The position numbers were made by a program, and so were the translations under genes. Below, in pieces: positions 1-5,693 of a stretch of 5,693 bases of DNA. The notes under the pieces are model-generated. The model was not told where the DNA came from and made no database searches. It saw only the letters and a list, made by a program, of their open reading frames with translations. This DNA is from Acidobacteriota bacterium (GTDB taxonomy: Bacteria > Acidobacteriota > Terriglobia > Terriglobales > Acidobacteriaceae). The stretch's first letter is position 1; each line of letters starts with the position of its first letter. The DNA lies in contig JAJXUS010000163.1 in assembly GCA_021782675.1 (NCBI GenBank), forward strand, positions 1 to 5,693. Direction: 5' to 3'.

Positions 1-1
1 G

Positions 2-2245
2 AAAGCCAACTGGCTGCTGATCAAGGAACACGACGGCAACGAACGCGGGCCGGATGAGCCTGCAGTAACAGACGAAGCGCCGGACAGCGTCGTTACCGGA
101 CGGACACTGGATGAGATTGGCGCCAGTCAGGACCACGTGTGGGGTACCTCCGGGAGCACTCGGCAGCGTTCGCAGCAGCCGAAAGCTGCGGCCAGCCGAC
201 GACGCGCGAGCGCGAAGGCGACCGAAAAGAAGGCCCTCGACGCCGCGACAGCAAAAGACATGGATGCGGCAATGCAGGGTGCTCCCAAAGAGGCGCTGCC
301 GAAGTTCTTGGCGCCAGAGCTTGCGCTGCAGGTGGATGAAGCACCGGAAGGTGAGCCATGGCTGCATGAGCTGAAGCTGGACGGCTATCGCATGCTGGGC
401 CGGCTCGACCGGGCGCAGTCGCGGCCCGTCACGCTGCTTACCCGCAGCGGGCTGGACTGGACGTATCGCATGCCGTCCCTGGCGCGCGCGCTGGAAGCGC
501 TCCCGGCTCGCACAGCGCTGGTGGATGGGGAAGTCGTCGTCTTCGACGCAAATGGAACAACGAGCTTCGCGCAGTTGCAGGGAGCGTTTCAGGAGGCACA
601 TCGAGAGGAGCTGACGTATGTGGTGTTCGATCTGCTGCATCTCGACGGGCGCAACCTGCGCGAACTGCCGCTGATAGCGCGGAAGAAATTGCTCGAGCAA
701 TTGCTGTCCGGGACGGACGCGCCGTCGCTCCGGTACAGCGAGCACCTGACGACCGGCGGCCGCAAGATGTTTTCGCATGCGTGTGCATTGGGCGCGGAAG
801 GCATTGTGTCGAAGCGCGCGGACTCGCAGTATCTGTCGGGCCGGAGCGGCGCGTGGCTCAAGATCAAGTGCATTCGCCGGCAGGAGTTTGTCATCGGTGG
901 TTTTACCCTGCCCGAGAAGAGCAATGTTGGTCTGGGCGCGCTGCTGCTCGGCTACTATCGCGACGGCAAGCTGGTCTATGCGGGGCGGACGGGGACGGGC
1001 TTTACGCGCAAGCTGCGCATCGAGCTGCGCAAGCGTCTGGACAAGCTCCGGCGAGAAACGCCGCCCTTTGCTCCCATGCCTGCGGCGGCGGCCCGGCACG
1101 TGCACTGGGTTTCACCGCAGCTTGTGTGCGAAGTGCAATTTGCCACTTGGACCGCAGACAACCTGGTGCGCCAGGCGTCGTTTCAGGGACTGCGCGAAGA
1201 TAAGAAGCCGGAAGATGTGGGGCAGGAGGTTCCTGTGGCGATCGAAGATGTTGCGGAAAAGAAATTAGAAAAAGGAAATGGCCACAGAGCCTCTGCCGGA
1301 ACGCAACCTGCAACCCGCGCGAAGTCTTCAAGGGCCGAGAAGGATGGAGAGGATTCGTTTCCAATTGCGCTGACCCATCCGGACAAGCAGGTGGATACCG
1401 AGACGCACCTGACCAAGCAGGAGCTGGCAGATTACTTCTGGGCGGTGCGGGAGCACATGCTGCCGTGGATTACGAACCGGCCACTCAGCATTGTGCGGTG
1501 TCCGCAGGGAAGCACGAAGCTGTGCTTCTTCCAGAAGCATGTCACCGAGAATCTGCCGGATGGCATTGACGGAATCGCGATTCGCGGCCGGCGCAGCGGC
1601 AAGGTGGAGAATTACATCACCATTGATCGTGCGCTGGGACTGGCTGGGCTGGCACAGATGGGCGTGCTCGAAATTCATCCCTGGGGATCGACGAATAAAG
1701 ATATTGAAAAGCCGAACCTGATCGTCTTCGACCTGGATCCCGATGACGCCATCTCCTGGGAGACGCTGGCAGCGAGCGCGCTGGAAGTGCGGGAGGCTCT
1801 CAAAGACTTGAAGCTGGAGAGCTTTCTGAAGACCACGGGTGGCAAGGGGTTGCACGTGGTTGCGCCGATCGAACCGGAGCACGACTGGCCGGTGGTCAAG
1901 GCATTTACGCACGCCTTTGCGGAACGGATGGAGGCGGGAAATCGAGAACTTTACCTGACCAAGATGACGAAGGCGGCGCGCAAGGGGAAGATCTATATCG
2001 ACTATCTGCGCAATGACCGGGGAGCCACCTCGATCGCACCGTACTCGCCCCGCGCCCGCCATGGCGCTCCGGTGGCTGCGCCTATGGCATGGAAGGAACT
2101 GGCGGCGAAAGGGCGCCCGCGGCTGCGCGTGGCCGAATTTTCTGAATGGAAAGAGAGGTTGCGCCACGACCCGTGGGCGAGGATGGCGGAAACGCGGCAG
2201 CGGCTGACGGCTGCCATTCTGCGGGAGTTTTCGCCGGCAGCCTGA
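2..2245 (+). CDS. ligD: DNA ligase D, multifunctional NHEJ ligase/polymerase (5'-truncated by window edge)
   Basis: LigD seals double-strand breaks in bacterial non-homologous end joining, normally with the Ku end-binding protein, which is not in this window. The reading frame is open from base 2, so the gene starts upstream; 747 residues are visible. Domain order is phosphoesterase, ligase, polymerase, as in Pseudomonas LigD. First comes the end of the 3'-phosphoesterase domain (NWLLIKEHD, then SVVTGRTLDEI). A basic Ala/Lys/Arg linker follows. The ATP-dependent ligase domain has motif I ELKLDGYR (nucleotidyl-accepting Lys codon 374-376), LVDGEVVVFD, VVFDLLHLDG, motif IV EGIVSKR (797-817), motif V WLKIK (854-868), and an OB-fold ending in SFQGLREDK. 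After a charged linker, the primase-like polymerase domain starts near ALTHPDKQVD. It carries the metal-binding FDLDPDD (Asp codons 1730-1732 and 1736-1738) and a third Asp in YIDYLRN (2000-2002). The Met at 137 is inside the protein and is not a start. No catalytic residue looks lost. Confidence 0.97.
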   Translation, partial: KANWLLIKEHDGNERGPDEPAVTDEAPDSVVTGRTLDEIGASQDHVWGTSGSTRQRSQQPKAAASRRRASAKATEKKALDAATAKDMDAAMQGAPKEALPKFLAPELALQVDEAPEGEPWLHELKLDGYRMLGRLDRAQSRPVTLLTRSGLDWTYRMPSLARALEALPARTALVDGEVVVFDANGTTSFAQLQGAFQEAHREELTYVVFDLLHLDGRNLRELPLIARKKLLEQLLSGTDAPSLRYSEHLTTGGRKMFSHACALGAEGIVSKRADSQYLSGRSGAWLKIKCIRRQEFVIGGFTLPEKSNVGLGALLLGYYRDGKLVYAGRTGTGFTRKLRIELRKRLDKLRRETPPFAPMPAAAARHVHWVSPQLVCEVQFATWTADNLVRQASFQGLREDKKPEDVGQEVPVAIEDVAEKKLEKGNGHRASAGTQPATRAKSSRAEKDGEDSFPIALTHPDKQVDTETHLTKQELADYFWAVREHMLPWITNRPLSIVRCPQGSTKLCFFQKHVTENLPDGIDGIAIRGRRSGKVENYITIDRALGLAGLAQMGVLEIHPWGSTNKDIEKPNLIVFDLDPDDAISWETLAASALEVREALKDLKLESFLKTTGGKGLHVVAPIEPEHDWPVVKAFTHAFAERMEAGNRELYLTKMTKAARKGKIYIDYLRNDRGATSIAPYSPRARHGAPVAAPMAWKELAAKGRPRLRVAEFSEWKERLRHDPWARMAETRQRLTAAILREFSPAA

Positions 2246-2283
2246 CGGGCGGGCCGTAAAGGGTTGGGGTGGCTGCAAAAATG

Positions 2284-2312
2284 AAAGGCGCGGGACAAAG
2301 CCCGCGCCTTTT
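2284..2312. terminator. Bidirectional rho-independent terminator between convergent ligD and porin genes
   Basis: A perfect 11-bp inverted repeat pairs 2284-2294 (AAAGGCGCGGG) with 2301-2311 (CCCGCGCCTTT) around a 6-base loop. On the + strand it ends in TTTT, 38 bases after the ligD stop. On the - strand it is followed by TTTCATTTTT, about 20 bases after the porin stop. A GC-rich stem with T-rich tails on both sides, placed between two convergent stops, fits shared termination. The + strand T-run is short, so termination on that side may be the weaker of the two. Confidence 0.85.
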
Positions 2313-2332
2313 GCGTTGTGGTTCGTTTCCGT

Positions 2333-4111
2333 TTACGGAATGTAGTAACGGAACGAGGTCCAGAACATGTTGTCGGTCGCCTGCGGCTGGCCACCGATGC
2401 CAGCCCAGGTGTTCCGGACCATGTAGTCATACTGCATGCCGTAGACCAGCTTGCCCTTGTCGCCGCGGTAGAAGTTGTACCAGAAGCCAGCGTCGTGCGC
2501 CGTCAGGGCGCGGGTGTCGCCGGTGCAGTTGGCCAGCGCTCCCGGCCCATAGGGCGACGAACTCGGAGCTGTCTCCGTGAAGCAGCCCGAGTTGGTGAAC
2601 AGCGGCGAGCCGTAGCCGACTGGTTTGCCGGCGCTGTTCAACGTCCAGTTTTTCTCGGCGTAGTCGCCGCCGTAGTAGTAGTAGATGTCCCACTTGCCGG
2701 GGTGCATCTCGAGCGAGCCGAGAGCGACCAGGTTGCGCAGCGGCGCCAACTGGCCATTCGGGCGGACGGTTGTATCGGGCAGGCCGGAAGAGCCATAGCG
2801 GCCGACGCTCTGTCCATACATGCCGCGCACTCCGAGGTTGAAGAGTCCCTTGTGGAAGGGCAGCCATGCGGCCGCTTCCACGGCGCCGGCAACCTTCTTG
2901 TCGTTGTAGGCGTTTGCACCGGCGTTCGAGGTCGCGCCTGCGTTGGGGTAGACACGATCACGCAGGAAGGTGGCGATGCCCCCTACCTCATAGTGGCCGA
3001 AACCAGGCTCAATTGCCGCCTTCGCGATGATGTCCGGGGCCGTATTGATGGAATAATTCGTGTCCGGATTCAGCAGGCCGCCTGGATTTCCGGCGCTCCC
3101 GAAGGTGAAGTTGTTGGTGTAGCCGTGGCCGGCAAAGGTCGTCTGCGGATTTTCAAACGCCACGCCCGCAAACATCTTTTTGTTGAAGAAGCTGTCGTAG
3201 ATGCGCATGCCGTACTGGCGTGCCCAGATAAAGCCCGGGGTATATTGAGGGTCGATGGTGTAAGGAATCGCTTCCGTTTTATTCTCAAACCCCGTAACTG
3301 TTTCGGTCAGGAACGACCACATCTGGCCGCCAACCACGGTAAAGCCAGTGTCGCGCTGGTAGCGGGCCCACATCTGCCGCTGCCGCAGCGGATAGCTGTT
3401 GCTCTCGTTGTTGTTGGAGGTGCTGCCCGCGTTCAGGAAGTCAGCCTCATAGTAGCCGCCAATGGTTGCGTGGTCCACGCGGCCCTGCACGTTGAGCGTG
3501 ATGCGCGACTGACGGCCGGTGGCGACGAATTCCGTCTGGTTGCCAAGGGCTGAGGCGCTGAACGGGATAGCGTTGAACGGGGTGTTCAGCCCGCCGCCCG
3601 TGGCCCGCTGACGGAACACAGTTTCAGCCGCCAGGAAGCCGCCTGGAGTGATGTACACCTGCTTGTACTTCAGGGCTATCGGATTGGCATAATTCTCTCG
3701 GAAGCCCGCTCCCATCTGGCGCACGGTTTCGACGTCATTCTTGGTCTGCGCCAGGTCTGTTTTCGTTTGCGTGGTGTCTGCCTGGACGGACTGCACGGCG
3801 CTTTTCAAACTCTGGTAGGCCTGATCGTTTTGCGTTTGTGCCTGCGTGGCTGCCTGCTGGGCCTGCTGTGCGGTCTGCTGGGCCTGCTGCAGTTGCTGGT
3901 CGCGCGTCTGCAGTTGCTGCTGCAGGGTGTTAATCTCCTGCTGCTGCTGCTTCAGTTGGTCCAGCACCTGCTGCATCTCGCGCTCCATGCGTGAGGATCG
4001 CGGGCTCGCGGTTTTTTTCCGGACAGGAGCGGACGTCTGCGCTACGGCGGGCGCAAGCGCCATGCCCCAGGCGAGACTCAAGGCTGTCAATTTCTGCATG
4101 TATTGTTTCAT
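2333..4111 (-). CDS. Outer-membrane porin-like protein with N-terminal coiled coil (DcaP-like style)
   Basis: Predicted 592-residue outer-membrane protein. Residues 1-24 look like a Sec signal peptide: basic start MKQYMQK, hydrophobic core LTALSLAWGMALAPA, and a cleavage motif A-V-A before Gln25. A Lys/Arg/Ser-rich spacer follows, then a Gln-rich coiled coil from about residue 42 to 134 with heptads such as QQAQQTA. The rest, from about residue 145, alternates short polar and aromatic strands (QSRITLNVQGRV, GGYYEADFL, WDIYYYYGGDY, LVYGMQYDYMV) and ends in FWTSFRYYIP, as expected of a beta-barrel. Coiled coil plus barrel recalls DcaP-type trimeric porins and a group of proteins common in Acidobacteriota. 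Substrate is unknown. The start at 4111 is chosen because the signal peptide begins there; the frame stays open upstream to 4369, but that extension is not protein-like and runs through an adapter sequence. Met5 (4097-4099) is an alternative start. The family assignment is from recalled sequence style and is less sure than the envelope location. Confidence 0.8.
   Translation of the reverse strand: MKQYMQKLTALSLAWGMALAPAVAQTSAPVRKKTASPRSSRMEREMQQVLDQLKQQQQEINTLQQQLQTRDQQLQQAQQTAQQAQQAATQAQTQNDQAYQSLKSAVQSVQADTTQTKTDLAQTKNDVETVRQMGAGFRENYANPIALKYKQVYITPGGFLAAETVFRQRATGGGLNTPFNAIPFSASALGNQTEFVATGRQSRITLNVQGRVDHATIGGYYEADFLNAGSTSNNNESNSYPLRQRQMWARYQRDTGFTVVGGQMWSFLTETVTGFENKTEAIPYTIDPQYTPGFIWARQYGMRIYDSFFNKKMFAGVAFENPQTTFAGHGYTNNFTFGSAGNPGGLLNPDTNYSINTAPDIIAKAAIEPGFGHYEVGGIATFLRDRVYPNAGATSNAGANAYNDKKVAGAVEAAAWLPFHKGLFNLGVRGMYGQSVGRYGSSGLPDTTVRPNGQLAPLRNLVALGSLEMHPGKWDIYYYYGGDYAEKNWTLNSAGKPVGYGSPLFTNSGCFTETAPSSSPYGPGALANCTGDTRALTAHDAGFWYNFYRGDKGKLVYGMQYDYMVRNTWAGIGGQPQATDNMFWTSFRYYIP
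3840..3975 (-). repeat. Gln-rich heptad-encoding repeat tract inside the porin gene
   Basis: Within the porin gene, the coiled-coil segment is built from CTG/CAG-type triplets. The stretch CTGCTGGGCCTGCTG occurs at 3855-3868 and again 21 bases later, from 3876. Twenty-one bases equal one heptad, and the encoded peptide repeats as QQAQQTA then QQAQQAA. This is internal duplication that keeps coiled-coil register, not a mobile or intergenic repeat. Slippage could change its length between strains. Confidence 0.7.
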
Positions 4112-4121
4112 CGGGCCTCTC
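4112..4121 (-). promoter_or_regulatory. Apparent ribosome binding site of the porin gene, overlapping the adapter match
   Basis: On the - strand, GAGAGG (4121-4116) lies 4 bases before the ATG at 4111, a Shine-Dalgarno-like sequence with short spacing. Its first four bases (GAGA, 4121-4118) are also the last four bases of the Illumina P5 match. Only GG and the following CCCG are clearly outside the adapter. Either the genome and adapter share GAGA by microhomology, or the natural leader has been replaced. It supports the start at 4111 only weakly. Confidence 0.4.
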
Positions 4122-4139
4122 GGTGGTCGCCGTATCATT
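4118..4139 (-). other. Illumina P5 adapter remnant (22-base perfect match), likely sequencing/assembly artefact
   Basis: Read on the - strand from 4139 down to 4118, the sequence begins AATGATACGG, continues CGACCACCGA and ends GA. This is the first 22 bases of the Illumina P5 flow-cell adapter without a mismatch. The adapter would continue TCTACAC, but here GGCCCG follows, so the match stops at 4118. On the + strand the reverse-complement adapter end is followed directly by AAAAA (4140-4144), as seen when reads run off the end of an adapter. Translated in the porin frame it gives LMIRRPPR, a peptide known as adapter contamination in protein databases. A 22-base match by chance in a window this size is negligible. 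Confidence 0.93.
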
Positions 4140-4426
4140 AAAAATGCTAAATCCCCCTTGGGGTTACTGCGCTTGCTGGTTCGGCGGGCGCAGCCCTTGC
4201 GGTATCGGCGCACTGAGACGGGGATTCTTACGGGCGCCACGGGTAGTGTGGCAACGTAGGATGAACAGCGTGAGAATGCAGCATTAACGCCAGATGAATT
4301 TCGCGATTTTCCCGGAAAGGACCGGCTCGAGGCAGGACTGGAAGCGTGCTTCCGGCCGAGAAAAACCAAAACAGAAGCGGCCCCTTTTGGAGGCCGCTGA
4401 CTTTTCTGCGCTGACTGGCTGCGAGT
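4140..4426. other. Gap between porin and lon: no gene or convincing promoter seen
   Basis: Apart from the lon terminator near 4364-4398, I see no gene, tRNA, repeat or recognisable regulatory element here. The porin frame is open across 4112-4369, but the peptide it would give is Arg/Ser/Pro-rich with no domain or signal sequence, and part of it is adapter. I looked on the - strand for a sigma-70-like -35/-10 pair ahead of the porin and found none I would defend. Because of the adapter at 4118-4139, it is uncertain whether this stretch truly neighbours the porin gene. The end near lon is probably sound, since it carries a terminator in the right place. Confidence 0.6.
4364..4398 (-). terminator. 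Rho-independent terminator of lon
   Basis: On the - strand a hairpin forms between AGCGGCC (4398-4392) and GGCCGCT (4382-4376). It can extend inward by CC/GG pairs, with one bulged base and an AAAA loop. It is followed by a T-rich stretch, TCTGTTTTGG and then TTTTT. It lies about 30 bases after the lon stop at 4427, the normal place for an intrinsic terminator. It should largely separate lon transcription from the porin gene downstream on the same strand. The T-run is interrupted, so efficiency is uncertain. Confidence 0.8.
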
Positions 4427-5693
4427 TTACTGCCGCGAGACGCTTTCGACAGGCGCCGCCGGCGGAACCGAGGCCAGAATTGCCGTCTCGTCGGGGGCGA
4501 TCTCCGGCAGCGGTCCTTCCAGTGCCAGCTTCAACACATCATCCATCTGGCTGACAAAGTGAAGTTTGAGCGCCGACTTCAGATTCTCGGGAACATCCTC
4601 AAGATCGTTCTTGTTTTGCGCCGGCAGGATCACTTCAAAAACGCCGGCGCGATGAGCGGCCAGCAGCTTTTCCTTCAGGCCGCCGATGGGTAATACCTGG
4701 CCGCGCAGGGTGATTTCACCCGTCATGGCGACATCCCGGCGCACCGGGATGCGCGTCAGCGCGCTGGCCAGAGCCGTAGCCAGCGTGATGCCGGCCGAGG
4801 GGCCATCCTTGGGGATCGCACCCTCCGGCACATGCACGTGGACATCGATGCTGCGGTAGAAGTCCTTGCTCAGTCCCAGGTGGTGGGCCCGGCTGCGGAT
4901 GTAAGAGAGCGCGGCCTGTGCCGACTCCTGCATCACCTCGCCAAGCTGGCCGGTGAGTGTTAGTTTGCCCTTGCCGTCGAGGATCTGTACTTCGGTCGAC
5001 AGGATACTGCCGCCAACCTCCGTCCAGGCCAGGCCGGTGACGAGGCCGACTTCGTTCTTTTCGTGAACCAGCGAGTGGCGAACCTTGGGCAGACCGAGAA
5101 ACTCGTGCAGGTTGGAGGCTGTGATCTCCTCCTTGTGCTTCGCGCCCTCCTTAACGATGCGGCGCGCCACCTTGCGGCAAACGTTTCCGATCTCCCGCTC
5201 CAGGTTGCGCACGCCGGCTTCCCGCGTGTACGACCGGATCGTCTCAAGCAGCGCGTCGTCGGAGTAGGCCAGGTTTTTCTCAGCCAGTCCGGTCTGTTCC
5301 CGCTGTTTGGGCAACAGATATTGCCGCCCAATCGCCAGCTTTTCGTCCTCGGTGTACCCGTGCAGCCGCAGGATTTCCATGCGGTCCTGGAGTGGCGCCG
5401 GGATGGTGTGCAGCACGTTGGCGGTGGCGACGAATAACACCTGCGACAGGTCATATTCGACGTCGAGGTAATGATCCTGAAATTTTGCGTTCTGTTCCGG
5501 ATCCAGAACCTCCAGCAAGGCGGAGGCAGGATCGCCGCGGAAATCGGACGCCATCTTGTCGATCTCATCCAGCATGAAGACGGGATTTTTGGTGCCCGCT
5601 TTCTTCATGCTCTGCAGAATCTGTCCGGGAAGCGCACCGATGTAGGTGCGCCTGTGCCCGCGAATCTCCGCTTCGTCCCGCATGCCGCCGAGC
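4427..5693 (-). CDS. lon: ATP-dependent protease Lon, C-terminal half (5'-truncated by window edge)
   Basis: Lon is a cytosolic AAA+ serine protease that unfolds and degrades misfolded and regulatory proteins. About 422 residues are visible; the frame is open through the window edge, where LGG precedes [20 protein letters not shown], so that Met is internal. A bacterial Lon is about 800 residues, so the N-terminal substrate-binding domain and Walker A lie outside. Visible in order: Walker [11 protein letters not shown] (Asp and Glu codons 5564-5569), sensor-1 region VATAN, the arginine in PLQDRMEIL, sensor-2 region [11 protein letters not shown], then the protease domain. Catalytic Ser is in PKDGPSAG (codon 4796-4798) and catalytic Lys is the second Lys of GGLKEK (codon 4667-4669), 43 residues later, the same spacing as in E. 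coli Lon (Ser679, Lys722, from memory). [15 protein letters not shown] is also typical. The protein ends in a short Pro/Ala/Glu-rich tail. All active-site residues in view are intact. Confidence 0.98.
   Translation of the reverse strand, partial: LGGMRDEAEIRGHRRTYIGALPGQILQSMKKAGTKNPVFMLDEIDKMASDFRGDPASALLEVLDPEQNAKFQDHYLDVEYDLSQVLFVATANVLHTIPAPLQDRMEILRLHGYTEDEKLAIGRQYLLPKQREQTGLAEKNLAYSDDALLETIRSYTREAGVRNLEREIGNVCRKVARRIVKEGAKHKEEITASNLHEFLGLPKVRHSLVHEKNEVGLVTGLAWTEVGGSILSTEVQILDGKGKLTLTGQLGEVMQESAQAALSYIRSRAHHLGLSKDFYRSIDVHVHVPEGAIPKDGPSAGITLATALASALTRIPVRRDVAMTGEITLRGQVLPIGGLKEKLLAAHRAGVFEVILPAQNKNDLEDVPENLKSALKLHFVSQMDDVLKLALEGPLPEIAPDETAILASVPPAAPVESVSRQ

Noticed and set aside
137..139. 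ATG as a possible ligD start
   Set aside because: The frame is open back to base 2 and encodes recognisable phosphoesterase-domain sequence (NWLLIKEHD, SVVTGRTLDEI), so this Met is internal.
1328..2278. 316-codon - strand open frame opposite the ligD polymerase domain
   Set aside because: The + strand here encodes the conserved LigD polymerase motifs (FDLDPDD, YIDYLRN). The antisense peptide is Arg/Pro/His-rich with no domain, typical of a shadow frame.
2318..3553. 411-codon + strand open frame opposite the porin gene
   Set aside because: It lies wholly antisense to the porin, whose signal peptide, coiled coil and barrel-like strands are convincing. The antisense peptide shows no recognisable domain. 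Long shadow frames are common in G+C-rich DNA.
4153..4163. Small hairpin CCCC-CTT-GGGG, followed on the - strand by a T-run
   Set aside because: The stem is only 4 bp with a 3-base loop, and the T-run merges into the suspected adapter read-through filler. It is too weak and too close to the artefact to call a terminator or regulatory element.
1..5693. Other adapter pieces (P7, TruSeq AGATCGGAAGAGC, Nextera transposase end)
   Set aside because: Looked for by eye on both strands and not seen; only the P5 end at 4118-4139 is present.
1..5693. CRISPR arrays, tRNA or rRNA genes, insertion sequences, attachment sites, toxin-antitoxin pairs
   Set aside because: No regular spaced repeats, cloverleaf-like segments, transposase motifs or terminal inverted repeats were found. 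Three ordinary genes and their terminators explain nearly all of the window.

Overview
The window is G+C-rich bacterial DNA with three protein genes. The likely source is an acidobacterium (Terriglobia / subdivision 1 type). That placement rests mainly on the middle gene, a coiled-coil-plus-beta-barrel outer-membrane protein of a style I associate with that phylum. It is an inference from recalled family features, not a search result. A Gram-negative envelope fits the signal peptide and barrel.

Layout. (1) Positions 2-2245, + strand: most of ligD, the multifunctional ligase/polymerase of bacterial non-homologous end joining. It has the tail of the 3'-phosphoesterase domain, then the complete ATP-dependent ligase domain, then the complete primase-like polymerase domain. 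The 5' end lies outside the window. (2) Positions 2284-2312: a strong hairpin between two convergent genes, probably terminating both. (3) Positions 2333-4111, - strand: an outer-membrane porin-like protein with a signal peptide, a Gln-rich coiled coil and a beta-barrel. (4) Positions 4112-4426: a gap with no gene. It holds a rho-independent terminator for lon and, next to the porin start, a 22-base perfect match to the Illumina P5 adapter. (5) Positions 4427-5693, - strand: the C-terminal half of the ATP-dependent protease Lon, with its 5' end outside the window.

The genes do not form one functional system. LigD repairs DNA breaks, Lon does cytosolic protein quality control, and the porin is an envelope protein. 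lon and the porin lie on the same strand but are separated by a terminator and about 315 bases. I found no undescribed biological system here. The observation that matters most is technical: the adapter remnant at 4118-4139 means the sequence just upstream of the porin, including its apparent ribosome binding site and promoter region, may be an assembly artefact or a false join. The porin-lon adjacency should not be trusted until checked.
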